Assembly (NCBI RefSeq): GCF_014268655.2
Contig: NZ_JABWQX020000001.1
Coordinates: forward strand, 2,014,001 to 2,078,000
Reading direction: 5' to 3'
DNA: 64,000 nucleotides
Origin: Pseudomonas marvdashtae
Lineage (GTDB): Bacteria; Pseudomonadota; Gammaproteobacteria; Pseudomonadales; Pseudomonadaceae
How positions within the stretch are numbered: position 1 is the first letter of the stretch; every line of letters begins with the position of its first letter. Made by a program: the position numbers and the translations under genes. Below, piece by piece: positions 21,122-30,509 of the stretch. The notes beneath the pieces are model-generated. The model was not told the DNA's origin, did no database searches, and was given only the letters and a program-made list of their open reading frames with translations.

Positions 21122-22210
21122 ATGGATGCTTCGCAACCTGCAACCGCCGATCAAGGGCGCCGGATTTTCCTGAAAAAATCCCTGGTGGTCTCGGCCGCCG
21201 CCGCGGCCCTCGGACACTTGCCCGGGCTCGCCCAGGCCGAGCCGCTGAGCCAGCGTTACCCCGATCCCTTGGTCAACATTCTCGACCCCAGCTTCATGGA
21301 CCTGCGCATCTTCAACGCCAGCGTGGAGAAGCTCGCCACTGGGCTGCGCTGGGCGGAAGGGCCGGTGTGGATCGGCGACGGTCGCTACTTGCTGGTCAGC
21401 GACATCCCCAACAACCGCATCATGCGTTGGGACGAGGTCACCGGTGGGCTGTCGGTGTACCGCGAGAACTCGAACTTCTCCAACGGCATGTGCCGTGATC
21501 GCCAGGGCAGGCTGCTGGTCTGTGAAGGCTCGACCACCTCAAGCGAAGGGCGGCGAGTCACTCGCACCGAACACAACGGGACCCTCACCGTGTTGGCCGA
21601 CAGTTTCGACGGCAAGCCGCTGAACTCGCCCAATGACATCGTCTGCAAACGGGACGGCTCGGTCTGGTTCACCGACCCACCGTTCCAGACCGGCAATAAC
21701 TATGAAGGGCACAAGGTCACCCCGGTGCAGCCTCACGCGGTGTACCGCATCGACGGCGAAACCGGCAAGCTCAGCCGGGTGATCGACGACCTGGCGGGGC
21801 CGAACGGCCTGTGCTTCTCGCCGGATGAAAAAACTCTCTATGTGGTCGAGGGCCGGGCCAAGCCCAATCGCCTGGTCTGGGCGATCACGGTCAAGGACGA
21901 CGGCACCCTGGGCGAGCGCCGCAAGCATATCGAAGGGTTGGACTACGCGGCCATCGACGGGATCAAGTGCGACGAGGGCGGCAACCTCTGGTGCGGTTGG
22001 GGCGGTAATGGCGACCCCAAGGCCGACCTGGAAAAACTCGACGGCGTGCGGGTCTTCAACCCTGAAGGCAAGGCCATCGGGCACATCTCCTTGCCGGAGC
22101 GCTGCCCCAACGTCTGCTTTGGCGGACGGGAGGGCAACCGGCTGTTCATGGCCGGCAGCCACTCGTTGTATTCGTTGTTCGTGAACACCCGGGGCGCGAC
22201 CTTCGCCTGA
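21122..22210 (+). CDS. SMP-30/gluconolactonase family protein, Tat-exported
   Basis: 362-residue six-bladed propeller lactonase. A twin-arginine signal is clear (GRRIFLKKSLVVSAAAAALG, cleavage near residue 39 after AQA). Metal-site residues of the SMP-30 family are in place: the first Glu in LRWAEGPVW, the Asn in NSPNDIVCKRDGSVWFTDPP, and the Asp in YAAIDGIKCDEGGNLWCG. The protein probably opens sugar-acid lactones in the periplasm with a divalent metal. ACGGAGA sits upstream of the ATG. The upstream region has a FadR-like operator core, consistent with sugar-acid induction. Confidence 0.88.
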   Translation: MDASQPATADQGRRIFLKKSLVVSAAAAALGHLPGLAQAEPLSQRYPDPLVNILDPSFMDLRIFNASVEKLATGLRWAEGPVWIGDGRYLLVSDIPNNRIMRWDEVTGGLSVYRENSNFSNGMCRDRQGRLLVCEGSTTSSEGRRVTRTEHNGTLTVLADSFDGKPLNSPNDIVCKRDGSVWFTDPPFQTGNNYEGHKVTPVQPHAVYRIDGETGKLSRVIDDLAGPNGLCFSPDEKTLYVVEGRAKPNRLVWAITVKDDGTLGERRKHIEGLDYAAIDGIKCDEGGNLWCGWGGNGDPKADLEKLDGVRVFNPEGKAIGHISLPERCPNVCFGGREGNRLFMAGSHSLYSLFVNTRGATFA

Positions 22211-22257
22211 TTTCCTCGGCACGACGATGAGGCGGGGCGTCCTGGACGCCCCCCACT

Positions 22258-22698
22258 TCACGCCAACTTCACGTTCATGGTGATCTGCGCCGTGAACACC
22301 TTCTTGCCGTCGACGTCATGGATGTCCACCGGCACGATCTTGTCGCCTTCCGTTGCCCAGTCCAGGGCGTCGCCATCCGCTACCGCCGTCACGTCGCTCT
22401 TGGCCTTGGCCAGGTACTGCACGGTCATGCCTTTAGGAATCCAGCGGGCGCCCGCCGGAATGGACACGTTGGTCATCATGCCGGCGGCCAGCTCGGCGGC
22501 GTTGCACATGGCGATGGCATGGACGGTGCCCAGGTGGTTGGTGATTTCCTTGCAAAACGGCACCTGCACCGTTGCCGCGCCCGGGCGAAGCGCCGTGACC
22601 AGCGGGTTGATCGTCGAAAAGTAGGGCGCCATCTGGCAGGTCATTTTGCTGAATGCATCGGGACCCGCGCTGTTGAACATACCGAGAACCTGGTTCAT
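22258..22698 (-). CDS. Hotdog-fold thioesterase-like protein (DUF4442 type)
   Basis: 146-residue protein with a single hotdog domain. The central helix segment LGTVHAIAMCNAAELAAGM is typical of PaaI/YiiD-type thioesterases, with beta-strand partners VQVPFCKEITNH and MTVQYLAKAKSDVTAVA. It likely hydrolyses an acyl-CoA or related thioester. The ATG at 22698 is preferred over an upstream in-frame codon. It is divergent from a TetR gene and shares the 33-base palindrome at 22735-22767, which suggests TetR control. Confidence 0.8.
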   Translation of the reverse strand: MNQVLGMFNSAGPDAFSKMTCQMAPYFSTINPLVTALRPGAATVQVPFCKEITNHLGTVHAIAMCNAAELAAGMMTNVSIPAGARWIPKGMTVQYLAKAKSDVTAVADGDALDWATEGDKIVPVDIHDVDGKKVFTAQITMNVKLA

Positions 22699-22734
22699 GT
22701 GAAGCCTCGCTGACAAGAGAATTTGCGGAATGAT

Positions 22735-22767
22735 GTTCCGTTACAGAATAATATTCTGTGACGGAAC
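22735..22767. promoter_or_regulatory. TetR operator palindrome
   Basis: Arms of 16 bases, GTTCCGTTACAGAATA (22735-22750) and TATTCTGTGACGGAAC (22752-22767), pair at 15 of 16 positions around a single central A. A third half-site (GGTATTCTGT) follows at 22768-22778. It lies midway between the divergent thioesterase and TetR starts. Confidence 0.75.
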
Positions 22768-22850
22768 GGTATTCTGTTGTCGGCGAATCTGTCAAGCTGC
22801 GCACCATTCGTCACAGGCGGAACGTGCCTGATCTTCCAACGAACCGGTTT

Positions 22851-23477
22851 ATGCCAAGCATGCAAACAGCAGATCTACTCGAACGCGCCTTCCCCGGCAG
22901 AAGGGCCGAACTCAAGCGCGACATCTTCAGAAAGGCCTTGGCGCTGTTCAACGAGCAGGGCATCGAGGCAACCACCATTGAAATGATCCGCAACGAATGC
23001 CAGACCAGCGTCGGCGCGATCTATCACCATTTCGGCAACAAGGAAGGCTTGGTGGCGGCGCTGTTTTTCACCGCGATGGAAGACCAGATGCGTCTGCGCG
23101 AGCACTGCCTGGCCGAGGCGACGACCGCCGAGCAGGGCGTGAAAGCGCTGATCTACAGCTATGTCGATTGGGTTGATGGCCAACCCGAATGGGCGCGCTT
23201 CCAGTATCACGCCCGCTTTGCGGTGACCAAGGGACCGTTCAAGGATGAACTCGCCAACCGCAACACCACACGCAACCGCCAGCTCTGGCAGTGGCTGAGC
23301 ACAGCGCAGCAGGGCGAGGCGCTCCAGCGTTACCCCGCCGAGCTGATGTTCTCGCTGATCATTGGCGCGTCGGAAAGTTACTGCCGGGCCTGGCTGTCCG
23401 GGCGTGTGCCCACCAGTCCCAAGGTCCACCGGGAATTGCTGGCGCAAGCGGCGTGGCGGTCGATCGTCGGCGCCTGA
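22851..23477 (+). CDS. TetR family transcriptional regulator
   Basis: 208-residue repressor. The N-terminal HTH is clear: KRDIFRKALALFNEQGIEATTIEMIRNECQTSVGAIYHHFGNKEGLVAAL, with recognition helix SVGAIYHHFG. The C-terminal ligand-binding part resembles TetR_C domains (YSYVDWVDGQPEWARFQYHARFAV). Start ATG 22851 (MPSMQTADLLERAF); a second ATG is at 22860. The 33-base palindrome upstream is the obvious autoregulatory site, also controlling the divergent thioesterase gene. Confidence 0.88.
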   Translation: MPSMQTADLLERAFPGRRAELKRDIFRKALALFNEQGIEATTIEMIRNECQTSVGAIYHHFGNKEGLVAALFFTAMEDQMRLREHCLAEATTAEQGVKALIYSYVDWVDGQPEWARFQYHARFAVTKGPFKDELANRNTTRNRQLWQWLSTAQQGEALQRYPAELMFSLIIGASESYCRAWLSGRVPTSPKVHRELLAQAAWRSIVGA

Positions 23478-23480
23478 GGA

Positions 23481-23864
23481 CTACAACGTGCAGCTCCAGA
23501 GTTCTACCGCCGGTTGTTCGGTGCTTGGCGCTCCCAACCAATGACTCATCGGCTGGCAATGGCCGGCGTGACAGAGTTGGTAATCCCCGGCCTGGGGCGT
23601 GCGCCCCAGCTTCAACGGTTGCAGCGGCGGCAGTTGGCGATGGAAGCGCCAACTGCCGTTTTCCAGCCGGGCGCCCTCGGGAATATCCATGCCGGCACCA
23701 TTGCCCTTGACCCTGGCCTCGCCCAGCACCAGGCCTGCTTCGGTGACGCGATAATCCTCCTCCCAGCGAACCTTTTCGATGGTGTGATTCCACGCCAGCG
23801 TAAAGTCGCTCACTTGCACTTGCGCCCAGATCGCCCCGGACAGGCCTAGGCACAAGCCAATCAC
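23481..23864 (-). CDS. DUF1850 protein of TRAP system
   Basis: 127-residue small envelope protein with an N-terminal hydrophobic segment (GLCLGLSGAIWA) and a beta-rich rest (VSDFTLAWNHTIEKVRWEEDYRV is the DUF1850 signature). DUF1850 genes are typically encoded with fused TRAP permeases of the TAXI type, as here. The GTG start overlaps the TRAP stop (GTGA), indicating translational coupling. Molecular role unknown. Confidence 0.8.
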   Translation of the reverse strand: MIGLCLGLSGAIWAQVQVSDFTLAWNHTIEKVRWEEDYRVTEAGLVLGEARVKGNGAGMDIPEGARLENGSWRFHRQLPPLQPLKLGRTPQAGDYQLCHAGHCQPMSHWLGAPSTEQPAVELWSCTL

Positions 23865-25888
23865 GCCAACGCCCGCCCGACGCGGCGCGCCCGCCAGAAG
23901 TGCTGGCCGATCAACAATGCACCCAGGACAAAGCCGATTTCATCGGTCAGCGGCAGCGCCACCACCAGCAGGGCACCGGCGGCGAAACACATCAGCCGTT
24001 CCCAAATGGGCATCTTCTGTTGCAGGTAACCGGTGGACGCCATGCCCCACAGGCCGACGGCGAGCAGCGTCTTGACCAACATGTAGGCGGTCATCCACAG
24101 GTTGTCGCCTTGCAGCATCAGCGCTGGGTTGTAGACCGTCATGAACGGAATGACGAAGCCGGCGAGGGCGATACGCACCGCCCAGAAGCTGATCTTCAGG
24201 CCGCTTTCCCTGGCGATGGGTGCGGCGGCGAAACAAGCCAGGGCCACCGGCGGCGTCAGGTCGGCGAGGATGCCGAAATAGAACACGAACATGTGCGACA
24301 CGATCAGCGGCACGCCCAGCTCCAGCAGGGCGGGCGCGGCAATCGAACTGGTGATGATGTAGTTGGGAATGGTCGGGATGCCCATGCCCAATACCAGGCA
24401 GGTGAGCATGGTCAGAATCAGCGACAGCAGCAGGTTGTCCTTGCCAATGGCCAGGATGTAACCGGCGAAGGTGGACGCTACGCCAGTCAGGGAAACCACC
24501 GCGATGATGCTGCCAACCAGGGCACAGGCGATCCCCACTGGGACTGCGTGACGGGCGCCGTCGACCAAGGCATGCAAGCAGATGACCAGTGTTCCCCGGG
24601 TGCCTTTCATGAACCAGCAGGTCACGACCAACACCCCGACCACCGCAAATACGACACCGATGCCCAGCCGGAAAAAACCGACGCAAAGAATGCCCAGCGC
24701 GACCCAGAATGCACAGCGCAGGGCAAAACTCGATACTTTGAAAATAATCGCCGAGCCGAGAATCACAATAGCCGTCAACGCCAGGCCCACCATCCCGGAA
24801 AACAGCGGCGTGCGTCCGGAAAACAGCAAGTAGACCAGTACCGCCAGGGGGATCAGCAGGTACCAGCTTTCCTTCACCGCGCCCCAGGCGCTGGGGCATT
24901 GGTCCTTGGGCAGGCCCTTGAGATTGGAGCGCTTGGCTTCCAGGTGCACCATCCAGAACACCGAGCTGAAATACAGGCATGCGGGGATCAGCGCGGCCTT
25001 GGCGATTTCCACGAACGGCACATTGATGGTCTCGGCCATGATGAACGCCACCGCGCCCATCACCGGCGGCATGATCTGGCTGCCCATGCTGGATGTCGCT
25101 TCCACGCCGCCGGCAAATGCGGCCTTGTAGCCAAAGCGTTTCATCAACGGGATGGTGAACTGCCCGGTGGTCACGACGTTGGCGATGCCCGAGCCGGTGA
25201 TGGTGCCCATCAATGCCGACGACACCACGGCGACCTTCGCCGGACCGCCGAGTTTGTGGCCGAACAGGCCCATGGCGAAATCGGTGAACAGCTTGATCAT
25301 GCCGGCTTTTTCCAAGAAGGCGCCGAACAGGATGAACAGGAAAATATAAGTGGCCGATACGTACGTAGGCGTGCCGTACAGCCCTTCGGTGCCGAACGCC
25401 AATTGGTTGATGATCTGGTCAACCCCATACCCGCGATGGGCCAGCTCACCCGGCAGGTATTCGCCAAACAGGCCATAGGCCAGGAAGAGGCCGCAGATGA
25501 TCGGCAGCGCGATGCCCATCACCCGCCGCGCCGCTTCGAACACCAACACGATCAGGATAATGCCGATCACCATGTCGGCCGTCGTCAGGTCGCCGGAGCG
25601 CTGGATCAGGTCGGCCTCGAACACCCATTGATAGAGCGCCGTCGCCACGCCCGCCAGGCTCAAAGCCCAGGCCAGCGGCTGCCAGGGCCGTTGCTTGCCA
25701 TAGGCCGGGTAGCTCAGGAACACCACCCACAACAAAAAGCCTACATGCACCGCCCGCAGAACGATGCTCGACACTGGGGAAAATGCCGCGGTGATGATTT
25801 GAAACACGGAAAACAGCAACGCCACATAGAACAGCGTCTTGGGCCAATCCCGCGGGTCCGTGGCGATGCCGTGCTGGTCTTCACTCAT
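23861..25888 (-). CDS. TRAP transporter fused permease (4TM/12TM)
   Basis: 675-residue membrane protein combining the small (DctQ) and large (DctM) TRAP permease subunits. About 16 hydrophobic segments are present. The large-subunit hallmarks are EYLPGELAHRGYGVDQIINQLAFGTEGLYGTPTYVSATYIFLFILFG, GGVEATSSMGSQIMPPVMGAVAFIMAE and GMGIPTIPNYIITSSIAAPAL. It moves organic acids with sodium or proton coupling. The ATG at 25888 (MSEDQHG) follows weak GGCACC. It is downstream of the TAXI binding-protein gene and upstream of DUF1850. Confidence 0.92.
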   Translation of the reverse strand: MSEDQHGIATDPRDWPKTLFYVALLFSVFQIITAAFSPVSSIVLRAVHVGFLLWVVFLSYPAYGKQRPWQPLAWALSLAGVATALYQWVFEADLIQRSGDLTTADMVIGIILIVLVFEAARRVMGIALPIICGLFLAYGLFGEYLPGELAHRGYGVDQIINQLAFGTEGLYGTPTYVSATYIFLFILFGAFLEKAGMIKLFTDFAMGLFGHKLGGPAKVAVVSSALMGTITGSGIANVVTTGQFTIPLMKRFGYKAAFAGGVEATSSMGSQIMPPVMGAVAFIMAETINVPFVEIAKAALIPACLYFSSVFWMVHLEAKRSNLKGLPKDQCPSAWGAVKESWYLLIPLAVLVYLLFSGRTPLFSGMVGLALTAIVILGSAIIFKVSSFALRCAFWVALGILCVGFFRLGIGVVFAVVGVLVVTCWFMKGTRGTLVICLHALVDGARHAVPVGIACALVGSIIAVVSLTGVASTFAGYILAIGKDNLLLSLILTMLTCLVLGMGIPTIPNYIITSSIAAPALLELGVPLIVSHMFVFYFGILADLTPPVALACFAAAPIARESGLKISFWAVRIALAGFVIPFMTVYNPALMLQGDNLWMTAYMLVKTLLAVGLWGMASTGYLQQKMPIWERLMCFAAGALLVVALPLTDEIGFVLGALLIGQHFWRARRVGRALA

Positions 25889-25967
25889 AAGGTGCCTGCC
25901 TGTTGTCTGTAGCCGGTGCGAAACACGACACGGCAACGGCGGCCAGCGCCGTTACCGTCCCAGGGGA

Positions 25968-26918
25968 CTACAGCGCGCCCACCTCCTTGTAGTAGCGTTC
26001 GGCGCCAGGGTGCAGGGCTATCGGCAGGTTCTTCGCGGCGTTTTTCAGGGAAATGTCCTTCGCCGCCGAATGGGACGTGCCCAGGCGATTGAGGTTGTCG
26101 AACAGCAGCTTGGTCATCTGATAGGCCACTTCGTCCGGGACATCCTCGCGGGTCACCAGGATATTGGTGATGGCCACGGTGGGCACGGCGTCTGTTTGTC
26201 CGTCGTAGGTGTTGGCCGGGATTTGTGCGCTCAAGTAGGCCGGGTTGCCGATTTTCGCCACGACATCGGTGGGGATCGACACGTAGTTCAACGCCATGGT
26301 CGACGCCAGGTCACGAATCGCGGCCATGCCCAGGCCGGACGATTGCAGCGTGGCATCCAACTGGCGGTTCTTGATCAGGTCCACCGACTCGGCGAATGGC
26401 AGGTATTGCACCTTCATATCGCTGTAGGTCAGGCCCGCCGCCTTGAATATCGCCCGGGCGTTGAGCTCGGTGCCGGATTTCGCTGCGCCGACCGAAACGG
26501 TCTTGCCCTTGAGGTCGGCCAGGGTCTTGATGCCCGATTCCTGGCTGGCAACGATTTGTATGTAGTTGGGGTAGGCGCCAGCGATGGCCCGCAGCTTGGT
26601 CAAGGGCGCCTTGAAGCCGGCGTCTTCCACCCCATTCTTGGCGTCCGCCACCGAGTCGCCCAAGGCAAACGCCAACTCCCCACGTCCGGCTTGCAGCAGG
26701 TTCAGGTTTTCCACCGAAGCCTTGGTGGCCTGGACCGACGCCTTGGAATCCTTGATGCCGCTGCTATAGATCTGGGAAAGCCCGACGCCAATCGGGTAAT
26801 ACACACCGCTGGTGCCTCCGGTCAGGATATTGATGTACACCGGGGCGGCATGAACGGTGGTAGTGATCATCAAGGCTGCGGTGGCGGCCAGGAGCGTGAA
26901 GCGCTTGTTGATTCGCAT
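25968..26918 (-). CDS. TAXI family TRAP substrate-binding protein
   Basis: 316-residue periplasmic binding protein. A signal peptide (about 24 residues, ending VHA) is followed by the TAXI hallmark INILTGGTSGVYYPIGVGLSQIY. Later segments include LKGKTVSVGAAKSGTELNARAIF and the C-terminal region FDNLNRLGTSHSAAKDISLKN. TAXI receptors feed fused TRAP permeases; characterised ones bind glutamate, aromatic or dicarboxylic acids, so the substrate is open. First gene of the three-gene TRAP operon. Confidence 0.92.
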   Translation of the reverse strand: MRINKRFTLLAATAALMITTTVHAAPVYINILTGGTSGVYYPIGVGLSQIYSSGIKDSKASVQATKASVENLNLLQAGRGELAFALGDSVADAKNGVEDAGFKAPLTKLRAIAGAYPNYIQIVASQESGIKTLADLKGKTVSVGAAKSGTELNARAIFKAAGLTYSDMKVQYLPFAESVDLIKNRQLDATLQSSGLGMAAIRDLASTMALNYVSIPTDVVAKIGNPAYLSAQIPANTYDGQTDAVPTVAITNILVTREDVPDEVAYQMTKLLFDNLNRLGTSHSAAKDISLKNAAKNLPIALHPGAERYYKEVGAL

Positions 26919-27009
26919 GGAGACTCTCCGTCTTGTTATGGCTTTTGCAGAGTCTTTCCACTGTAGTCGAAACGGGCCTGATGGCGAGTCGGCAAGTCCG
27001 ATGTCTTGA

Positions 27010-28020
27010 TCAAGCCATGCTGGAGCCTGGCGCTGCGCTGCTGCCGCGCACGGTCAGCTCGAACGGCAACAGCACGTGCCGCTGTGGGATAGGGGTTTTC
27101 TCGATCAGGGCGATCAGCATCTCTACGGCTTTGTGACCAAAGGTTTCAGCCGGTTGGGAAATGGTGGTCAAGGGTGGATCGCAATACGCGGCGAAGGGGA
27201 TGTCATCGAAGCCCACCAGGGAAATGTCCTCGGGCACCCGCAAGCCCATCTGTTTGATGCGCTTGAGCGCGCCGATGGCCATCTCGTCGTTTTCGCAGAA
27301 CAGCGCGCTGGGGCGCTCGGCCAATGCGAGCATGGTTGCGGCACCGTCGTATCCGGCCTTGAGGGTGAAGTCACCGTGGCAGATCAACTCAGGATCGATG
27401 GCGATGCCGGCGTTGCGCAGGGCATCCCGATAACCGGCCACGCGGTCGAGGGTCAACGGACTGCTGCGGGGGCCTTTGATAATGCCGATGCGGCGGTGGC
27501 CGAGCCCGATCAAGTGATCGGTCATGGCCTGGGCGGCGCTGCGGTTGTCGAGGCTGATGGTCGGGTAGGGTGCGTCCTTGACCACTTCGCAGGCATTGAC
27601 CAACGGCAACGCGTCGGTGCCAGGAGGGAGTGATATGAAAGGGTCGCACGCGCGCAGTTGAATCACCCCGTCAGCCTGGTGGGCATAGACCAGCGCGGCA
27701 AATTCCTGCTCGATGGCTTCCCGGCCCTGGGTGTCGCACAGCAGCAGTCGATAGCCGGCCGCTTGCGCCGCCTGTTGGGCGCCGCTGATGACCCGGGCGA
27801 AAAAGGTGTTGGCGATTGCCGGGACCAGGATCACCAGGTTACCGGTGCGCCGGGAGCGAAATTGCACCGCCATCAGGTTCGGCCGATAACCGGCCTGCAC
27901 CACCGCCGCGTTGACCTTGTCCCGGGTCTCGGGCAGCACGCGCTCGGGGGACTTCAGTGTTCTGGACACCGTGGCCACCGAAACACCGGCCAGCCGGGCC
28001 ACCTCACGGATATTCGACAA
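27010..28020 (-). CDS. LacI family repressor of sugar operon
   Basis: 336-residue regulator. The N-terminal HTH SNIREVARLAGVSVATVSRTLKSPERV and the hinge (AAVVQAGYRPNLMA) are followed by a periplasmic-binding-type domain (LVILVPAIANTFFARVISGAQ to PLTTISQPAETFGHKAVEMLI). Start is TTG at 28020 because AGGTG in GAGGTGATC is well spaced from it; the in-frame GTG at 28026 lies within that stretch. Divergent from the dehydrogenase/isomerase/MFS operon. The perfect 18-bp palindrome at 28152-28169 is the likely operator. Confidence 0.9.
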   Translation of the reverse strand: MSNIREVARLAGVSVATVSRTLKSPERVLPETRDKVNAAVVQAGYRPNLMAVQFRSRRTGNLVILVPAIANTFFARVISGAQQAAQAAGYRLLLCDTQGREAIEQEFAALVYAHQADGVIQLRACDPFISLPPGTDALPLVNACEVVKDAPYPTISLDNRSAAQAMTDHLIGLGHRRIGIIKGPRSSPLTLDRVAGYRDALRNAGIAIDPELICHGDFTLKAGYDGAATMLALAERPSALFCENDEMAIGALKRIKQMGLRVPEDISLVGFDDIPFAAYCDPPLTTISQPAETFGHKAVEMLIALIEKTPIPQRHVLLPFELTVRGSSAAPGSSMA

Positions 28021-28151
28021 GATCACCTCGATTCAGCGCCTGCGGAGGCAGGCATGGCCGCGAGCTTACCCTAGGTTCGACGCCTGACAAATGCTCTCGG
28101 TGTCGCTTGGGGTTTGACACGCGGCAAAACCGAGCCTAGATTTCCCGTCAT

Positions 28152-28169
28152 GATGTAACCGGTTACATC
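28152..28169. promoter_or_regulatory. LacI operator
   Basis: GATGTAACCGGTTACATC is a perfect 18-bp palindrome with the central CG typical of LacI/GalR sites, 26 bases before the Gfo/Idh/MocA start codon. Confidence 0.85.
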
Positions 28170-28195
28170 TTCAGTCCGGACAGAAGAGAGTCGCG

Positions 28196-29371
28196 ATGAA
28201 TCCTGTAGCACCGAAAATAAGAATGGGCTTCGTCGGCGGCGGAGCGGGGGCGTTCATTGGCCAGGCCCATCGCCAGGCCGCGGGCCTGGACGGCGGTTTC
28301 GAACTGGTGTGCGGCGCGTTCAGCCGCGACCCCGACAATAACCGTGAGACCGGCGGCGTCCTCGGGCTGGCCGCGTCCCGTTGCTACCACGACTGGCAAC
28401 AGATGCTCGACGCCGAAGCGCTGCTGCCGCTGGACCAGCGCATGGAGCTGCTGGTGATCGTCACGCCCAATCACCTCCACGCGCCCATCGCCAGCCAGGC
28501 GTTGAAGGCCGGTTTCCACGTGTTCAGCGAAAAGCCCGCGGCGCTGAATCTCAAGCAATTGCTGGTGCTCAAGGACGACCTGCAAGGCAGCCGCTGCCTC
28601 TACGGTCTAGCCCACACCTACTTGGGTTATCCGATGGTGTGGCAGGCGCGGGAGATGGTGCGCTCGGGCGTGATCGGCCAGGTGCGCAAAGTGTTCGTCG
28701 AGTATCCCCAGGGCTGGCTCAGCCAGGATCTCGCCGCCCGAGGCAACAAACAGGCGGAGTGGCGCGACGATCCCGCACAATCCGGGCTGGGCGGTTGCAT
28801 CGGCGACATTGGTACCCATGCGTTTTCCCTGGCGGAGTTCGTCGTGGACCAACCTGTCCAACAACTCTGCGCCGCCCTGGGCACGCATGTACCGGGCCGG
28901 CAACTGGACGACGACGCCACGATGCTGCTGAAGATGGGCGGGGACGTCAGCGGCGTGTTGATCGCCAGCCAAGTCTGCACCGGTGAAGAAAACCCCTTGA
29001 AGCTCCGCGTCTATGGCGACAAAGGCGCGCTGGAGTGGCGCCAGGAAGAACCGGCGAGCCTGATCCATCGCGCCTTCGATCAGCCTTTGCGCATCCTGCG
29101 TAGCGGCATCGGCCAACCTTGGCTGTGCGAGGCGGCGACTCGTCGCATGCGACTGCCAGCGGGGCATCCGGAGGGTTACCTGGAAGCCATGGCCAACCTT
29201 TATGGCGATTTCGCCCGGGCCATTCGTGGTCGAATCGAAGGTCCTGACGTGCCTGGCGTACCCGGCATCGAAACCGGCTTGCGCGGCATGGCATTCATCG
29301 AAGCCGCCATTCTCAATCACCGTGGCGATGCCAAGTGGACCGCGGTGCAAACTGGAGAGTCGCTGCTGTGA
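28196..29371 (+). CDS. Gfo/Idh/MocA family sugar dehydrogenase
   Basis: 391-residue NAD(P)-dependent oxidoreductase. Rossmann fold GFVGGGAGAFIGQAHRQAA at the N-terminus (GGGxGxF), then the catalytic EKP motif in HVFSEKPAALNLK near residue 107. The C-terminal alpha/beta domain has GGCIGDIGTHAFSLAEFV with the conserved Asp and His. It probably oxidises C3 or another hydroxyl of a sugar or glycoside. AGAAGAGAG precedes the ATG. First gene of the LacI-controlled operon; its TGA overlaps the GTG of the isomerase. Confidence 0.9.
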   Translation: MNPVAPKIRMGFVGGGAGAFIGQAHRQAAGLDGGFELVCGAFSRDPDNNRETGGVLGLAASRCYHDWQQMLDAEALLPLDQRMELLVIVTPNHLHAPIASQALKAGFHVFSEKPAALNLKQLLVLKDDLQGSRCLYGLAHTYLGYPMVWQAREMVRSGVIGQVRKVFVEYPQGWLSQDLAARGNKQAEWRDDPAQSGLGGCIGDIGTHAFSLAEFVVDQPVQQLCAALGTHVPGRQLDDDATMLLKMGGDVSGVLIASQVCTGEENPLKLRVYGDKGALEWRQEEPASLIHRAFDQPLRILRSGIGQPWLCEAATRRMRLPAGHPEGYLEAMANLYGDFARAIRGRIEGPDVPGVPGIETGLRGMAFIEAAILNHRGDAKWTAVQTGESLL

Positions 29372-30447
29372 ATACTCCCGACGAAACACTGAGCGGCCTG
29401 CGCGGCCCGGCTATTTTCCTGGCGCAGTTCATGGCCGATGAAGCGCCGTTCGACACCTTGGCCAACATCGCCCAATGGGCCGCCTCCCAAGGCTACAAAG
29501 CCATTCAACTGCCGACCCTGGGCAGCCGCTATATCGACTTGGCCCGAGCTGCCGAGAGCCAGGATTATTGTGACGAACTCAAGGCCACCTGCGCCCAGGC
29601 CGGTGTGCAGATCAGTGAGCTCTCGACGCACCTGCAAGGGCAACTGGTGGCGGTGCACCCGGCGTTCGACGCGCTGTTCGACGACTTCGCACCGGCCCAC
29701 CTGCGCGGCCAACCCCAGGCGCGCACCGAATGGGCCATCGAACAGTTGAAACTGGCCGCTCGCGCCAGCCAGCGCCTGGGCCTCACGGCGCACGCGACGT
29801 TTTCCGGAGCACTGTTGTGGCCCTATATGTACCCGTGGCCGCAGCGACCGGCGGGCCTGGTCGAGCAAGGTTTCGCCGAGCTGGCCCGGCGCTGGCTGCC
29901 GATCCTCGACTGCTTCGACGCGGCCGGCGTGGACCTGTGCTACGAAATCCACCCCGGCGAGGACCTGCACGACGGCGCCTCGTTCGAGCGTTTCCTCGAG
30001 GCCGTCGATCGCCATCCGCGCGCAGCGATCCTCTACGACCCCAGTCATTTGTTGCTGCAACAGATGGACTACCTGGGCTTCATTGATCGCTATCACGAAC
30101 GCATCCGCATGTTCCACGTCAAGGACGCCGAATTCCGCCCCGATGCCCGTTCCGGAGTCTACGGCGGCTACCAGGGCTGGGTGGATCGTCCCGGCCGGTT
30201 CCGCTCGTTGGGCGATGGCCAGATCGATTTCAAATCGATCTTCAGCAAGCTGACCCAATACGATTTCAACGGCTGGGCGGTCCTGGAATGGGAGTGCTGC
30301 CTGAAGGATTCGCAACAGGGCGCCGCAGAAGGCGCGGCGTTCATCCAGCGGCACATGATCAGCAAGACCCGCAAGGCGTTCGATGATTTTGCCGGTGTCA
30401 CGGCGGATGAAGATTCCAATCGGCGGTTGTTGGGCCTGTCGAGATAA
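29368..30447 (+). CDS. Sugar phosphate isomerase/epimerase-like TIM barrel
   Basis: 359-residue xylose-isomerase-like TIM barrel. Metal-ligand motifs are recognisable: Glu in LCYEIHPGEDLHD, Asp/His in ILYDPSHLLLQQMDYLGFI, and His in IRMFHVKDAEF. These enzymes isomerise keto-sugars or cleave 3-keto-glycosides when linked to a Gfo/Idh/MocA gene. The start is GTG (29368) inside the previous stop (GTGA), so the two are coupled. The context, not the sequence, suggests glycoside use. Confidence 0.85.
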   Translation: MNTPDETLSGLRGPAIFLAQFMADEAPFDTLANIAQWAASQGYKAIQLPTLGSRYIDLARAAESQDYCDELKATCAQAGVQISELSTHLQGQLVAVHPAFDALFDDFAPAHLRGQPQARTEWAIEQLKLAARASQRLGLTAHATFSGALLWPYMYPWPQRPAGLVEQGFAELARRWLPILDCFDAAGVDLCYEIHPGEDLHDGASFERFLEAVDRHPRAAILYDPSHLLLQQMDYLGFIDRYHERIRMFHVKDAEFRPDARSGVYGGYQGWVDRPGRFRSLGDGQIDFKSIFSKLTQYDFNGWAVLEWECCLKDSQQGAAEGAAFIQRHMISKTRKAFDDFAGVTADEDSNRRLLGLSR

Positions 30448-30509
30448 CCGGCCCACAGGAAGCTGCACAAGATTATTTTCACAAGAACAACAATAAAACG
30501 GTGACGGTC

